NCBI RefSeq assembly: GCF_017591425.1
Contig: NW_024466413.1
Location: 744,001 to 808,000 of the forward strand
DNA length: 64,000 nt
Source of the DNA: Ochotona curzoniae
Taxonomy: Eukaryota > Chordata > Mammalia > Lagomorpha > Ochotonidae
Direction of reading: 5' to 3'
The notes beneath the pieces were generated by a model. The model did no database searches and was not told the DNA's origin. It saw nothing but the letters and a program-made list of their open reading frames with translations. The position numbers were made by a program, and so were the translations under genes. Shown here one piece after another: positions 54,362 to 64,000 of this stretch (position 1 is its first letter; the number at the start of each line of letters is the position of its first letter).

Positions 54362-54870
54362 AAAGATTTGAATGGCAGAGTTAGAGATTTTTCATCCATA
54401 GGTTCACCCCCAGCTGGTCCAGGCTGAAACCAGGAGCTTCATCTGAGTTTCCCAAGTGGGTGCAGGACCAGCAACGGAGAGGAAGGGTCAAGAATTTGGG
54501 CCACTTTAATTTATTGGAAAGGTAGATTTGCAGAGAGAAGGAAAGAGATCTTCCATCCATTGGTCCACTCTGAAAGTAGCCGCAACAGAGCTAAGCCAAT
54601 CTGAAGCCTGGAGCTTCTTGCAAGTCTCCAATGTGGGCACAGGGATCCAAGCCTTTGCATATCCTCTACTGCTTTCCCAGCCACAGGCAGGGAGCTGGAA
54701 GGGAAGTGGAGCAGCTGGGACACAAACTGGGTGGCCTACTTTCTGGTGAGTTTCTAAATGCATTATGAGGGAGCTATATTGAAAGTGAATCAGCTGGGAC
54801 TAAAACTAAATCATGTATTGGATGTCAGCCCTGCAGATGGAGTCCGTACAACACTGGCCATAACTACCTT
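54362..54870 (-). mobile_element. Old CSINE-type SINE split by a younger one
   Basis: The old element runs 54362-54507 (TTTTCATCCATAGGTTCACC, GAAACCAGGAGCTTCATC, ATTTGGGCCACTTT). It resumes at 54743-54870 (ATTATGAGGGAGCTATATTG, AATCAGCTGGGACTAAAAC, TGGATGTCAGCCC). Collinearity across the gap shows that a second SINE was inserted. Confidence 0.75.
54508..54732 (-). mobile_element. CSINE-type SINE nested in the previous one
   Basis: AATTTATTGGAAAGGTAGAT, AAAGAGATCTTCCATCCATT, CCCAGCCACAGGCAGGGAGC and GCAGCTGGGACACAAACTGG. Flanks GGCCACTTT (54499-54507) and GGCCTACTTT (54733-54742) are an imperfect TSD. The head is truncated at about the B box. Confidence 0.8.
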
Positions 54871-55885
54871 TTCAAAAACCTTGTGAGGTTCCAACAGATC
54901 TTTTAGATTTCTTCCATTCTGCTATTTCTTGATGTACTTGATGCTGTTTTGGAATTGATGTCGGAAATTGCATGTAGAACACTGTGGCAAAATGAGGATG
55001 CTCCTTTCTGACACGAGGCTGTGACATCAGATCACCCTGCACCTTGCAGAGCCCAAGCTTTCTCTGCAGTCTTTGGCTCCAGTGACCATCTTCATTTCAA
55101 ACAACAACTCAAGCTGGCGATTGAGGATCCACTGCGTCACTTGTAAACTCCCAGTTTTTTCCCTTAGTACCTTAGGATTACGATTTTTCTATTTTCCAGT
55201 AGCATCTTTTTTTTTTGGTGGAGCTTAGCCAAGGTCTTGCTTTAACAATGGTGGAAACAACTGAAGGTTGAGCCCACATCTCTGTGTTGCCTAGCTTTTA
55301 ACTGGAATCCTGGATCCTCCATTCTGGCAGCCTCGGCAGCCTGACTGGCTTTCCATCCGTCTCTGCTGCCTTATCATGGGTTCTGGTCTGTTGGCCTTGG
55401 CTTCTTAGAGCCACTTTGCCAGCATCTTTACATGGGATTCTCATTCCCTTCCCCAGAAGCATGAATCAGTGAATATGCCCAAGATGCTGCAACCAAGCTT
55501 GTGGGGGTGTTCCACATCTCCATTTCCAGAATCTTGCTCCCCAGACTGGTGTCATAGCTGCCCAATGCCTTCCAACAGATCTTGGAGCACCAGGCTGTTC
55601 ACAATTTCTTCTCTTAAGTCAGTTACCCTGTTCTAGCCACTCTGTCCCAGCTCAAAGCAGTTGTCCTTGGGGACGAACTCAGGAGGTGGCATTTCTGATG
55701 ATCTCTAGGAGCAGAGGTAGACCATCTGCAGATTCAGAAATGGAGAAGGCAGGTTGTAGACAGGGCACAAAATAAGGGCAGGGAAAAGCAGCAAAAATCA
55801 AGTCAGGAACTGGGTGGTTTAAAATGGCTGGGGAAGAAGGTATTGTAGTATCACCACCATACATGGAGGATAAAACTGCAGGGCG
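54871..55885. other. Non-coding interval, nothing recognised
   Basis: A T10 run lies near 55207-55216. No exon or certain repeat. Confidence 0.35.
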
Positions 55886-56140
55886 TGAGGCCAGTGTAGT
55901 GGGGAAGACTTGTCTATAACACCAGCATCCCATATGAACAGCAGTTTGTGTCCAGGCTGCTCCCCTTCTGATCCAGCACTCCACTAACAGCCTGGGAAAA
56001 GCAGCAGAGGATGGCCAAGTGCTCAGGCCTCTGCAATCATGTGAAAATCTGGTGGATTTGATCTGGCTCAGCCTTGGCCATTGCTACTACTTTGAGTGAA
56101 TCAGTGGTTGTTCCGTCTTTACAACTCTTTAAAAAGAATC
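55886..56140 (+). mobile_element. CSINE-type SINE, plus, diverged
   Basis: GTGAGGCCAGTGTAGTGGGG head, ACACCAGCATCCCATATGAA, GGGAAAAGCAGCAGAGGATG, CTGGCTCAGCCTTGGCCATT and TCTTTACAACTCTTTAAAAA tail follow the family order. Confidence 0.85.
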
Positions 56141-56940
56141 CTGAAAACAAACCAAACCAAACCTGGAGGATAGATTCAGTGGCCAACCACAGAAGACTCT
56201 GAAAAACAGAACTTGCATTCCCTGTTGCTAAGGGAAGCCACTTAAGGAGTCTGATCAAGGTTGGAGTTCTGCAGGCAGCTCTGATGGGCAGAATCACAGT
56301 AGCTGGGAGGGACCATGATGTCTGGGAGGTGGTCAGGAGGCTCACACTGGCTGCTCTAGGAAGTGTTAGGGTTGGGGGGTGCAGGAGGCCTAGCTAAGAT
56401 GCGTGGGAGACTGGGGTCCACAACCTCCTGCAGAGCACAGTATCCCATCTGGCCTTTTCTCAGATCATTCATGAGGACTATGGAATTGGAGACAAGTGTG
56501 ACCAAGAGGGAAAGAACACAGGTTTGGGTCTGGCAGAATCTGTCAAAGGCAAAGAGTGTCACCAAGCATACCATGTCTCCCTCATCACCATGATTAGCTG
56601 TGTTTGTTGCTCAAGACACAGGCAACTGCCTGACGAAGGCATTTTCTCAGGGTGACCAGCTCACTGGCAGGCATCATGCACAAACACTTAGTGGGGCTCA
56701 TAGGTTCACAAAGACTTCGCGAACCCATGGAATTTACATTAGCTCATTGCACAGGAGCACATGTGAACCAAATGCCTGGGGTCGATGTTGTGAGGAAGCA
56801 GCCCAGTGATGGGAGCAGGTTCAGGCTGGTTGTTCTGCTCCTGTTTACTTGCCCTGGAGAGACTCCCAAGGCTCTAAGTGTCTGGAACCTGAGAATTACT
56901 GCATAGGACCACTCATGCGGCAAAATGGAGACAACTTTTC
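56141..56940. other. Non-coding interval, nothing recognised
   Basis: Mixed composition with G-rich patches (GTTGGGGGGTGC near 56369). Short overlapping frames only. Confidence 0.35.
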
Positions 56941-57224
56941 AAATACCTTTTATTGGAAAGTCAGATTTTAGAGAAAAATATTTCATTCACTGGTTCAGTC
57001 CACGTGGTTGCAACAGCTGGAGCTGAGCTAATTCAAAGCCAGGAGCTTTTTCCGGGTCTCCAATATGGAAGCAGGTCCCAAGGCTTTGGGCCATCCTATT
57101 TTCCCAGGCCACAAACAGGGAGCTGGAAGGGAAGTGGAGCCACTAGGACATGAATCAGCTCAGATATGGGATCCCAGCATGTGCAAGGTGAGGACTTTAG
57201 CCACTAGACTACCATGCTGGACCC
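56941..57224 (-). mobile_element. CSINE-type SINE, reverse
   Basis: TTTTATTGGAAAGTCAGATT, TTCATTCACTGGTTCAGTCC, AGCCAGGAGCTTTTTCC, GGAGCTGGAAGGGAAGTGG and GATATGGGATCCCAGCATG, ending near ACCATGCTGGACCC. Complete but diverged. Confidence 0.9.
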
Positions 57225-57499
57225 TGGAAACATCATTTGAGTGCAACTGGAAGCAAGGATGCTGTACAGTGGGAACAGCCTACCTGTGGGGAGCCACATA
57301 AGGACCAGCATGCAGTGATATAAAATTCCATTTGAGAAGGTAACTAGTGATATGCAAGATGCAGTAAATGTTAATACAGCAGATAAGGTATTGTCACTGG
57401 ATGTGGACACATGTATTCATGAATGTTTGTGTATGCAGAGGGAGAATGGAAAAAAACATCCACATTTTAAGAGCTAGGCTGTTTGAGACAGAACAAGTT

Positions 57500-57722
57500 C
57501 TTAGCTGTTGGCTCAAGTACCCGTAGTAGTTGGAACTGGCTATCCAGAACTCCTGCATGGATGGTGGGCATCCAGATGCTTGAGTCGTCTCCTGCTGCCC
57601 TCCCGGGTAAGATACCAGCAGGAACCTGGAGACTTGAGTGGAGTTGGGACTTGAACCCAGGGCATGTCAATGGGGTGCAAGTGTTTCAAGCAGTGCTCAA
57701 ACTGCTGCGCCAAATGCTCGAC
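57500..57722 (-). mobile_element. CSINE-related SINE of an older subtype, reverse
   Basis: TAGTTGGAACTGGCTATCC, CATGGATGGTGGGCATCC, AGTTGGGACTTGAACCC (B-box complement) and CTGCGCCAAATGCTCG. The body differs from the other copies, suggesting an older branch. Confidence 0.6.
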
Positions 57723-60700
57723 TGTCTCAAGTTGCTTTGACACCTTCTACCCCTTGGTATTTTACTATTACTGATCTCATGGTGATTACATTTCTTCAAA
57801 TTTTGCATTTATTTTATAAGCATTATTTTGTTTGTATTTGTGAAGTGTTAATATTTTAAAATATGCATGCTTACATATTGTGTATCAAAATAGGACATGA
57901 CAGAAGAACCCTAGGAGAACAGCATGAGATTCTGTTATTGGCATCAGGCAGCCCTGGCTGAAACCAGGACTGCCAGTTTCTACTGCTGAGTCTTCAACTT
58001 GAAGTCATGATAGCTTGAGGTATGAATTGATATGGTGGATCCGTGGACATCACTTCACAGGTTATAGGAGCTGAAGTGTAGGGTGTCCAGCCCATCACCA
58101 CTACTCAAATATGGGAACTATTTTTACTGTGAAAGCAGCAGGGACTCCTGGAGGTGTGTGAGCAAAAGACAAAACTGGATGATGCAGAAACTTCTTGGTC
58201 CAGGCAGCTCTCCCTGCCTTTGCTTGTCAGTGGCTCCAGGCAGGAGGGGTCAAGGATCTTTCAACCCTGGGATGAACATGTTATTCTCCACGTCCACGGC
58301 TGCAGGCAGGGAGCAGCAGACATCTGTCCTGGCATGAACAGCAAGCTGTTTGGTCTTGCTTTTGCTTCTCCCAGTTCTTCATGGTTGGGGACATCTTGCA
58401 GAGGACCTCAACTGCTGCTTTGCCAACACAGGTGAAACTCAGAAGCCCCATAGCCAGGGTTCTCTCCAAGCACCTTCCACCCATCCCACTCCCTCATGGG
58501 AAGCACAGGTTGTCCTGCCAGCATCTCCCTTCCAGCCCAGGCCCAGGGACACTTGCCTTGGGACCAGTTTGAGGCAGTGTTTTAAATCCCCGTTCTGTCT
58601 GACATTCATAGCTGTAGGTTTGAGTGAGTCACTTCCTTTCTCTGGACCTCTGCCAAACTCTTGGCTCCCCTGACCTGGCAAGGCCCTTATGCCTCATCTT
58701 GCCCAACCTCCTCACTTTCTCTGATGAACAATCACTCCACCCCCAGCCAGGCCACTCTGGTCTCCTCGATCAATCTTGGCCAGCCTCACCCCCGGCAGAG
58801 AAGAGGTGCCTGATGACTCATGGTGAGGGAGGGTGTGGGGGAAGGCACTTGATAATAGCTCCTCTGCTGATTGTCTAGCTTCTATATGCCTGGGATGCAG
58901 GGATGGAGCGAGGCTGCCGGGGACTGCTCCCAATTTCAGTTCTCTCATCGACAGTTGCTAACTGCGTCTGTCGCGTTGTAGTTGAATCTGCACAACACCA
59001 AGCTCACATGATGTGCTCCATATCAGTCTTGCACCAATGCTTCAAGGACATCACTCCAACTCACACGTACAGGGAGGATATTGCAGACTGGAGATTAGAT
59101 GAGAAGACTGAGCAATGAAATGGCCATTGTTAGTAAGATGAGGTACTGGAGATCTTATTGAATCATTTTCTACTTTCAGAAGGAAGAAAGCAAAGGTCCA
59201 GTGGAAGATGCACCAGGTCCAGTTGGCAAGGATACGGCTCTGACTCCCAGAGTTAAGATGTGGCCTCTGTCATCCTTCAGCCTTCACCCCAAGCCCACTT
59301 CTCGGGACCTGCTCGAGCGGCCCCTTCCTGGGTTCGGTGGGGCCCCTGGGGCCCACCATAGCTGTTCATGGTTGTAAGTCTTTGATACACAGATGAGAGT
59401 GTATCACCTCCAGCCCAAGGTGTTGGCTGGGGGTGAGATGGGGCCATAGATGCAGATGGCCCTGCGTGGAGAGCCCAGAAGAGGCAGCTCCTGAAAAGCC
59501 TGCAAAACAAGCGTTAGGCTTGGGTTGTTTGTCAGTTTCACCCCTGCAACATCCCAATGGTTGCCTCTCTTCCTGATCACGTCTTTTGAAAGGTGCTTTC
59601 TGATCATGTGGCGCCTGAAACAGTCAGGTGGGACTTCCTGTAATCCAGGTCAGACTCCACATTCAGAGTCCATGGTTTACAGGGGTGAGTGATGTGTGCC
59701 TGTTGAGCACATGTGCAGATGAGCAGGAGTTCTGATTCCCACATACCAAGACTGGGCTCTAGGTGGCCAGGGGAGCAGAAGGCTCCTTTAGTCTCCCAGA
59801 TTCAAGAATTTAATAAAGGAAGCACAAGGTGGACGCCAGTGGGAGGCTGTCTGTGGCGGGCAGTGAGTCATTCTGATCAAGACCAATGCAGGGAACTAAT
59901 TCCACTGGGCAGTGGAATCTATGGGTAGAAGACGTGGGCTGGTTCTGTTGCTTTTTCTGCTGTTTATCTTGAGTTGTTTCGGTGAATCCTAAGAGGACCC
60001 TCTGGCTCTGGGGACCCAGCAGAGGGATGCCTGGCAGCAGCCTCTTCCTGGACCCACAGCTCCCTCTTGTGGCCCAGAGCCTGAGCATCTCTGGTTTCCT
60101 TGGTGCAGGTGCTTCTGCAGAGGGGATGCGCCAGAGCCCCCGCTGCCCCCCTGCCTTATCCAGCTGCTCTTTCTAGCCTGGCACCCAGGGAAGGAAGAGA
60201 AAGGAGCCCCTGTATTGTTCAAAGGCGGGCTGGTGTGATTGACCTCAGCAGGTCCGGGAACTTAATAAAAGATCTGATTTTCTGCTCAGGCTCGGGGAAG
60301 CTGGTCCATCACGTGTGTTGGAAGATTAAAGAAGGCAGAAAATGCATGTGGGAGTGTCTGGGACATTTGCTGAAGTCTCACCGATTTACATAAAAATCAG
60401 GTTGCCTTTGCTATCAGTATGTTTTCTTTCTTTGCTAAATGAATTCAGTCTGCAAGAGAGGAAGGCTTTGCTTCTTACAGCAGACATCAGCAAGTGCTAA
60501 AGGTGGGTGATGGGTTCTGCTGCAAGGACTCAAACTCAAGAGGGAACACCTAAGCAAGGGGATGCCCACGATTTCTGCATGAAGCTGTTCACAAGCTTCA
60601 TACTATGTAACAATACATAATTGTGATGTTTAAGATATGGCACGGTATATTGATGCAGATAATCTGAGGTGGAGGTTTGGCTCGCTAACATATCCATCAC

Positions 60701-61437
60701 CATTTGTCATTTCTTCATGATAACAAAGCCCTCTTTGTTAGCTATTGTGCTTCTCCAAACCAACCACACTGTGTTGGCATTTTGTCCCATCCTTGCTGCA
60801 CAGACCGGAAAGGAGCTATACCCAGTCCACAGGGTCTCAGAGCAGCAAGAGTCAGTGGAGCATGGCATTTCAGGGATTAACAAAGATGTGTGGAAATCTA
60901 CAGCACCCCCAGCAGGATCCACAGCCTCAGACCCCATGCTATGCCCTCAAGAAGGGAGTTTAGATGGGCACTTTAATCACATGTGGATAAGATTGCTAGC
61001 TTTAGGGGGGAAAGGGAACTAACCTAACAGTACATAGAATTTTATGTAGCCATTTAAAATTTGAAATAGGATGACATTAAGAGGTTAGGACATGCAATTA
61101 TAATTCAGATCTGAGTACAGAGCTTTGCCCATTTGTACCTGAAAAAGGACGCATGCACGATGCAGGGGACTGGTGCTTTAAGATAAAATGCTTCGGGATA
61201 ACTACGCTTATGAAAAGCTTCATTTTTAGAATTATAAAAGTAATCCTAGTTTTAAATGTTTTTATTGTTAACACTAAGATAATTTAAAACTCATTTTCTA
61301 CTGTAGAAGAGGGAAGACCAAATTGCAGGTGCCTGCAGAGTGGCGGTAGAACTCTTCTAGAATGATGGTCTGTGGTCCAGAGTTGGATGGCGGGAGTGGG
61401 GAGAGCTTTAGTAGCTGCTGAAGGCAGAACACCCAGG
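57723..61437. other. About 3.7 kb non-coding, nothing firmly recognised
   Basis: A MIR-like scrap lies near 58615-58655 (GTTTGAGTGAGTCACTTCCT). Segments 58080-58960 and 59280-60400 are moderately GC-rich with several 80-107 codon frames on both strands, but I see no conserved protein motif or splice-site pairing. The A/T-rich 61020-61310 may be an old L1 or DNA-transposon relic. Confidence 0.35.
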
Positions 61438-61560
61438 GGTTGCAGCACAGGCTTTAGAACCAAGTACCAGTTTGCTGTGTGACCCAGGGCAAACTGTAAC
61501 CCCCTTCAACACAGTGCCCTCACTGGCAAATTCAATGATAGTTATCACATTTGGAAAGAG
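61438..61560 (+). mobile_element. MIR SINE
   Basis: GTTTGCTGTGTGACCCAGGG then CAAACTGTAACCCCC is the MIR core. The tRNA-like part upstream includes CACAGGCTTTAGAACCAAG. Confidence 0.8.
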
Positions 61561-63328
61561 TTGATCATGTTGATATACTCATCCCCGTCTTACTACAGTC
61601 AGGATTAACTGAGGGGGGAAGGTATTACACTAGAAAGTTAGGAGAGGAGCATGCAGGAACAGAATGGAATCAGACCCCGAGCAGTAGATGTTATGGAGCA
61701 AGGCTGGGGAAGGGCTTAGATATCCACACCGAGTCTGGATTTTACCCCCAAAGCATCCCTTGAGGCTCATAGGGATGATGTGGTACAAAGTACTCGAAGC
61801 CAGAAAGACATGCTTACATCAGCGACCAAAAGCTCCTTTGGTTGGACGCCAGCATTACCAAGAAATCATTTCTTCAGCAAGTTCGCTGAAATGCTTACAG
61901 CAATAAACAAACTTTGGATGGATTTTATGCTTCCTTCCATTTCATGCTTGTGATGCTGGAGAAAGTTCAGCAAGCAAGGAAAAGAAATTCAGTGGAGTTT
62001 TATTGAGTTGACTCAGCAGCAAGGAGAATTTTAGATTGTACAAACCAATGTGTAACCCAATGTGCATTGTCTTAATGTTTTCTTCAATTTTTTTCCCAGG
62101 TCATAAATCTGACATGGTATAAGGAAGAAGTCCAGAAGCTGAAAAAGTAGCCAGGAGTTCTGGGTGTCCCACAGGGTGCTGCCTTCTCATGGCTTTGCCA
62201 GACACCTCCAGCAGAGCAGGGTAGTTAAGAGTGTCTGTGCGTCTCCCATAGAGCACTGGGCACTCTGGCAGCTGCTCACTGTGTAGATAAGCAAACCATG
62301 AACCAATTAGACCAGTGGGTGGGGGGGCAGTCTAGAAAACCCAAGGCTTTGGTATGAGGAAAGTTGTGCAGAATTATGACCCCATCCACTGAGGGGGTGT
62401 GGTCCTCACCAGCACACTAAAGAAGTGCCTATCTGGACATGTTTAACTTCTAGCGCTCAGGAGATCCCTGCAACTTTATCTAATTCCCAGGTGTCAACAT
62501 ATGCAAATTACAGGCACAGGAGAAGTCTTTTTAAAAAAATCTTGCTAGGGGTTTTGAGGTATGTGATCCTCAGGGGTCAATGACCCAGCACAGCTGTAGG
62601 CATGAACAAGTGTATTGGCTAAATGGAAACCAGGGGTCCACCTTGCTTAGTGCTGCCCTTTGCTTGTGTAGAGTCATGGGAAATGCAGTCCCTGACCCAT
62701 CTTAAGTTTCATTTTCAATGCCAAATGGCTGTAGTAGGCAGGCAAAGATAATTTATAGTCTCCAGATATATCATTGACTGAACACTTACTGAGTCTCCAC
62801 TGTGTGCCCAGGCTTTATTGGATACTGCATTGAAGTGAGGTAAGTTCTATTTGGCTGGTATAAAAACCTCACTTTATACTTGGGGTATAAAAAGAGGAGC
62901 TGGTCCTAGTCATATCTGCAAGGTTTGCTTCCTGTCCAGTTAGGAGAGACAGTGACCAAAGAACAGCAGTTGATGAAGGTGATAGTGTCAGCATTCCCAG
63001 GGTTTAAGTTACCTGAGCCAACTATGGGATCTAAGGGCAAAGGAGAGGGTACAGACTCAGGCTCAGAAGATCTCTCCAAAAACTTGAGCTTCGTAGAATT
63101 TAGGCTAAGGATTTTTCCATTTCAGCATCAGATGTTTGGGGCACAAGATGCTTTCCAGTGTGTGTAAGCTCTACCAAGTCAAATAGATGTCCCTGGAAGA
63201 GGAAAACACAAAGCTACTTAAAGAACCACTGACTGAACTCCACAGTAGGTGGGGGGATGTCAGGAAAAGGGGAGAACCTTGGCTTTTCTTGAAGGTAATC
63301 AGGGGTCCTTATGACCTGTGGTTGTGTT
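61561..63328. other. Non-coding interval with a MIR/L2 scrap
   Basis: Around 62786-62850, AACACTTACTGAGTCTCCAC then TGTGTGCCCAGGC resembles the common MIR/L2 3' phrase about cell-like 'ttactgagtgcctactatgtgcc'. A G8 run lies at about 62322-62329. No gene is seen. Confidence 0.4.
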
Positions 63329-63343
63329 AGGAATATCATCTTG

Positions 63344-63682
63344 GGCCCAGCGCGGTGGCGCAAGTGGTTAAAGGTCCTCGCCTTGCACGCCCGGGATCCC
63401 ATATGGGCACCGGTTCTAATCCCAGCAGCCCCGCTTCCCTTCCAGCTCCCTGCCTGTGGCCCGGGAAAGCAGTCGAGGACGGCCCAAAGCTTTGGGACCC
63501 TGCACCTGAGTGGGATACCCGGAAGAAGTTCCTGGATCCTGGCTTCAGATCAGCATAGCATCGGCCGTTGCGCTCACTTGGGGAGTGAATCATCGGACGG
63601 AAGATCTTCCTCTCTGTCTCTCCTCTCTGTAAATCCGCCTTTCCAATGAAAAAATAATAAAAATAAATCTTTAAAAAAAAAA
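63344..63682 (+). mobile_element. Young CSINE-type SINE, plus, with 15 bp TSD
   Basis: Starts GGCCCAGCGCGGTGGCGCAA and ends in a TAAAAATAAATCTTTA10-type tail. The perfect TSD AGGAATATCATCTTG flanks it (63329-63343 and 63683-63697). Internal Pol III promoter: A box TGGCGCAAGTGG (63356-63367) and B box GGTTCTAATCC (63412-63422). It keeps the CCTGGATCCTGG doubling that is absent from the copies at 19662 and 50030. Its 112-codon frame is not a gene. Confidence 0.95.
63356..63422 (+). promoter_or_regulatory. Internal Pol III promoter (A and B boxes) of the SINE
   Basis: The A box (63356-63367) and B box (63412-63422) are 44 bp apart, within the tRNA-type range. The B box GGTTCTAATCC differs from the canonical GGTTCGAATCC by one base. 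Both are well preserved, consistent with a recent insertion. Confidence 0.75.
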
Positions 63683-63697
63683 AGGAATATCATCTTG

Positions 63698-64000
63698 CTA
63701 CGGTGGTAAGCTGGTGATGGAGTCTCTACTGCACTTACTGTTATTCAGACAGATCAGAAGCCAGCCACCCCACAGGTTCCCACCCCAGCCTTCCAGCTAC
63801 AACACAGCCATCATGAAGCTTCAGATCTTGCTGCAAGTGCTACTGAGAGAAATCTTTATGTCAAAGTCTCTTATGAATGAGGACAGTCTTTTTTCCAACT
63901 TTGTCAACGTGGAGCTCAGAGATTTGCAGGCATTTGACAGCCAGCAGCAGGCAGTGGAGGTCACTTAGTCAACAGGCATAAAGATGAAGGAAGGGGCTAA
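63698..64000. other. Window end, nothing recognised
   Basis: Contains an 84-codon frame (63714-63968) with no recognisable motif. No repeat identified. Confidence 0.35.

Noticed and set aside
1..64000. Protein-coding exons of a host gene
   Set aside because: I searched the supplied frames for recognisable domains and found none. Any exon here would be short and non-obvious, so an intron or intergenic origin cannot be distinguished.

Overview
This window looks like nuclear DNA from a mammal, specifically a lagomorph and most probably a pika (Ochotona). The main evidence is about twenty copies or fragments of a tRNA-derived SINE of the lagomorph C-repeat (CSINE) type. The youngest copies have intact Pol III A and B boxes, an A-rich AATAAA-type tail and 15-16 bp target-site duplications (TSDs). 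Their head reads GGGCCCRGCRCGGTGGCGC, which fits my recollection of the pika branch better than rabbit. The species call is an inference. I found no supportable protein-coding exon, rRNA, functional tRNA or CRISPR array. The open frames present are chance frames, or frames inside SINEs, LTRs and simple repeats.

Positions 1-7600 are an LTR-rich block: eight endogenous-retrovirus LTRs from at least five families, with no recognisable gag, pol or env. Family A has three solo LTRs in the window (1842-2199 minus, 3883-4218 plus, 34302-34661 plus), each with a perfect and different 6 bp TSD, a TATA box and AATAAA. Family B has three copies (288-911 with a 4 bp TSD, 4405-5040, 5702-6310). The old family B copy at 4405-5040 appears to sit inside a CCAAT-rich family C LTR. 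A family E LTR (minus, from 6604) and a betaretrovirus-like family D LTR (plus, ending 7602) close the block. A second family D LTR lies at 39246-39810.

Positions 7600-35000 are ordinary non-coding mammalian DNA: SINEs, MIR fragments, decayed L1 ORF2 tails (11410, 13320, 15185, 18780, 23755), MaLR-type LTR scraps (16981, 25480), a (GT)n-based minisatellite at 23505-23687 and a G-quadruplex-prone tract at 11613-11646. Positions 35000-64000 are similar. They add an almost pure purine tract (35836-35945), two minus-strand copies of an L1-3'-UTR-like family (39820-40195 and 51425-53495, the longer with degenerate tandem units), an older L1 ORF2 segment (50381-51424), a SINE-in-SINE nest (54362-54870) and young SINEs at 50030 and 63344.

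The genes do not work together here because none is visible. The organisation is a history of insertions: old MIR, L2, L1 and MaLR remnants, then lagomorph L1 and SINE waves, then LTR insertions reduced to solo LTRs. Possible regulatory function is limited to LTR promoters, a few non-repetitive stretches rich in factor-binding-like motifs and two small CpG clusters. All of that is inference.
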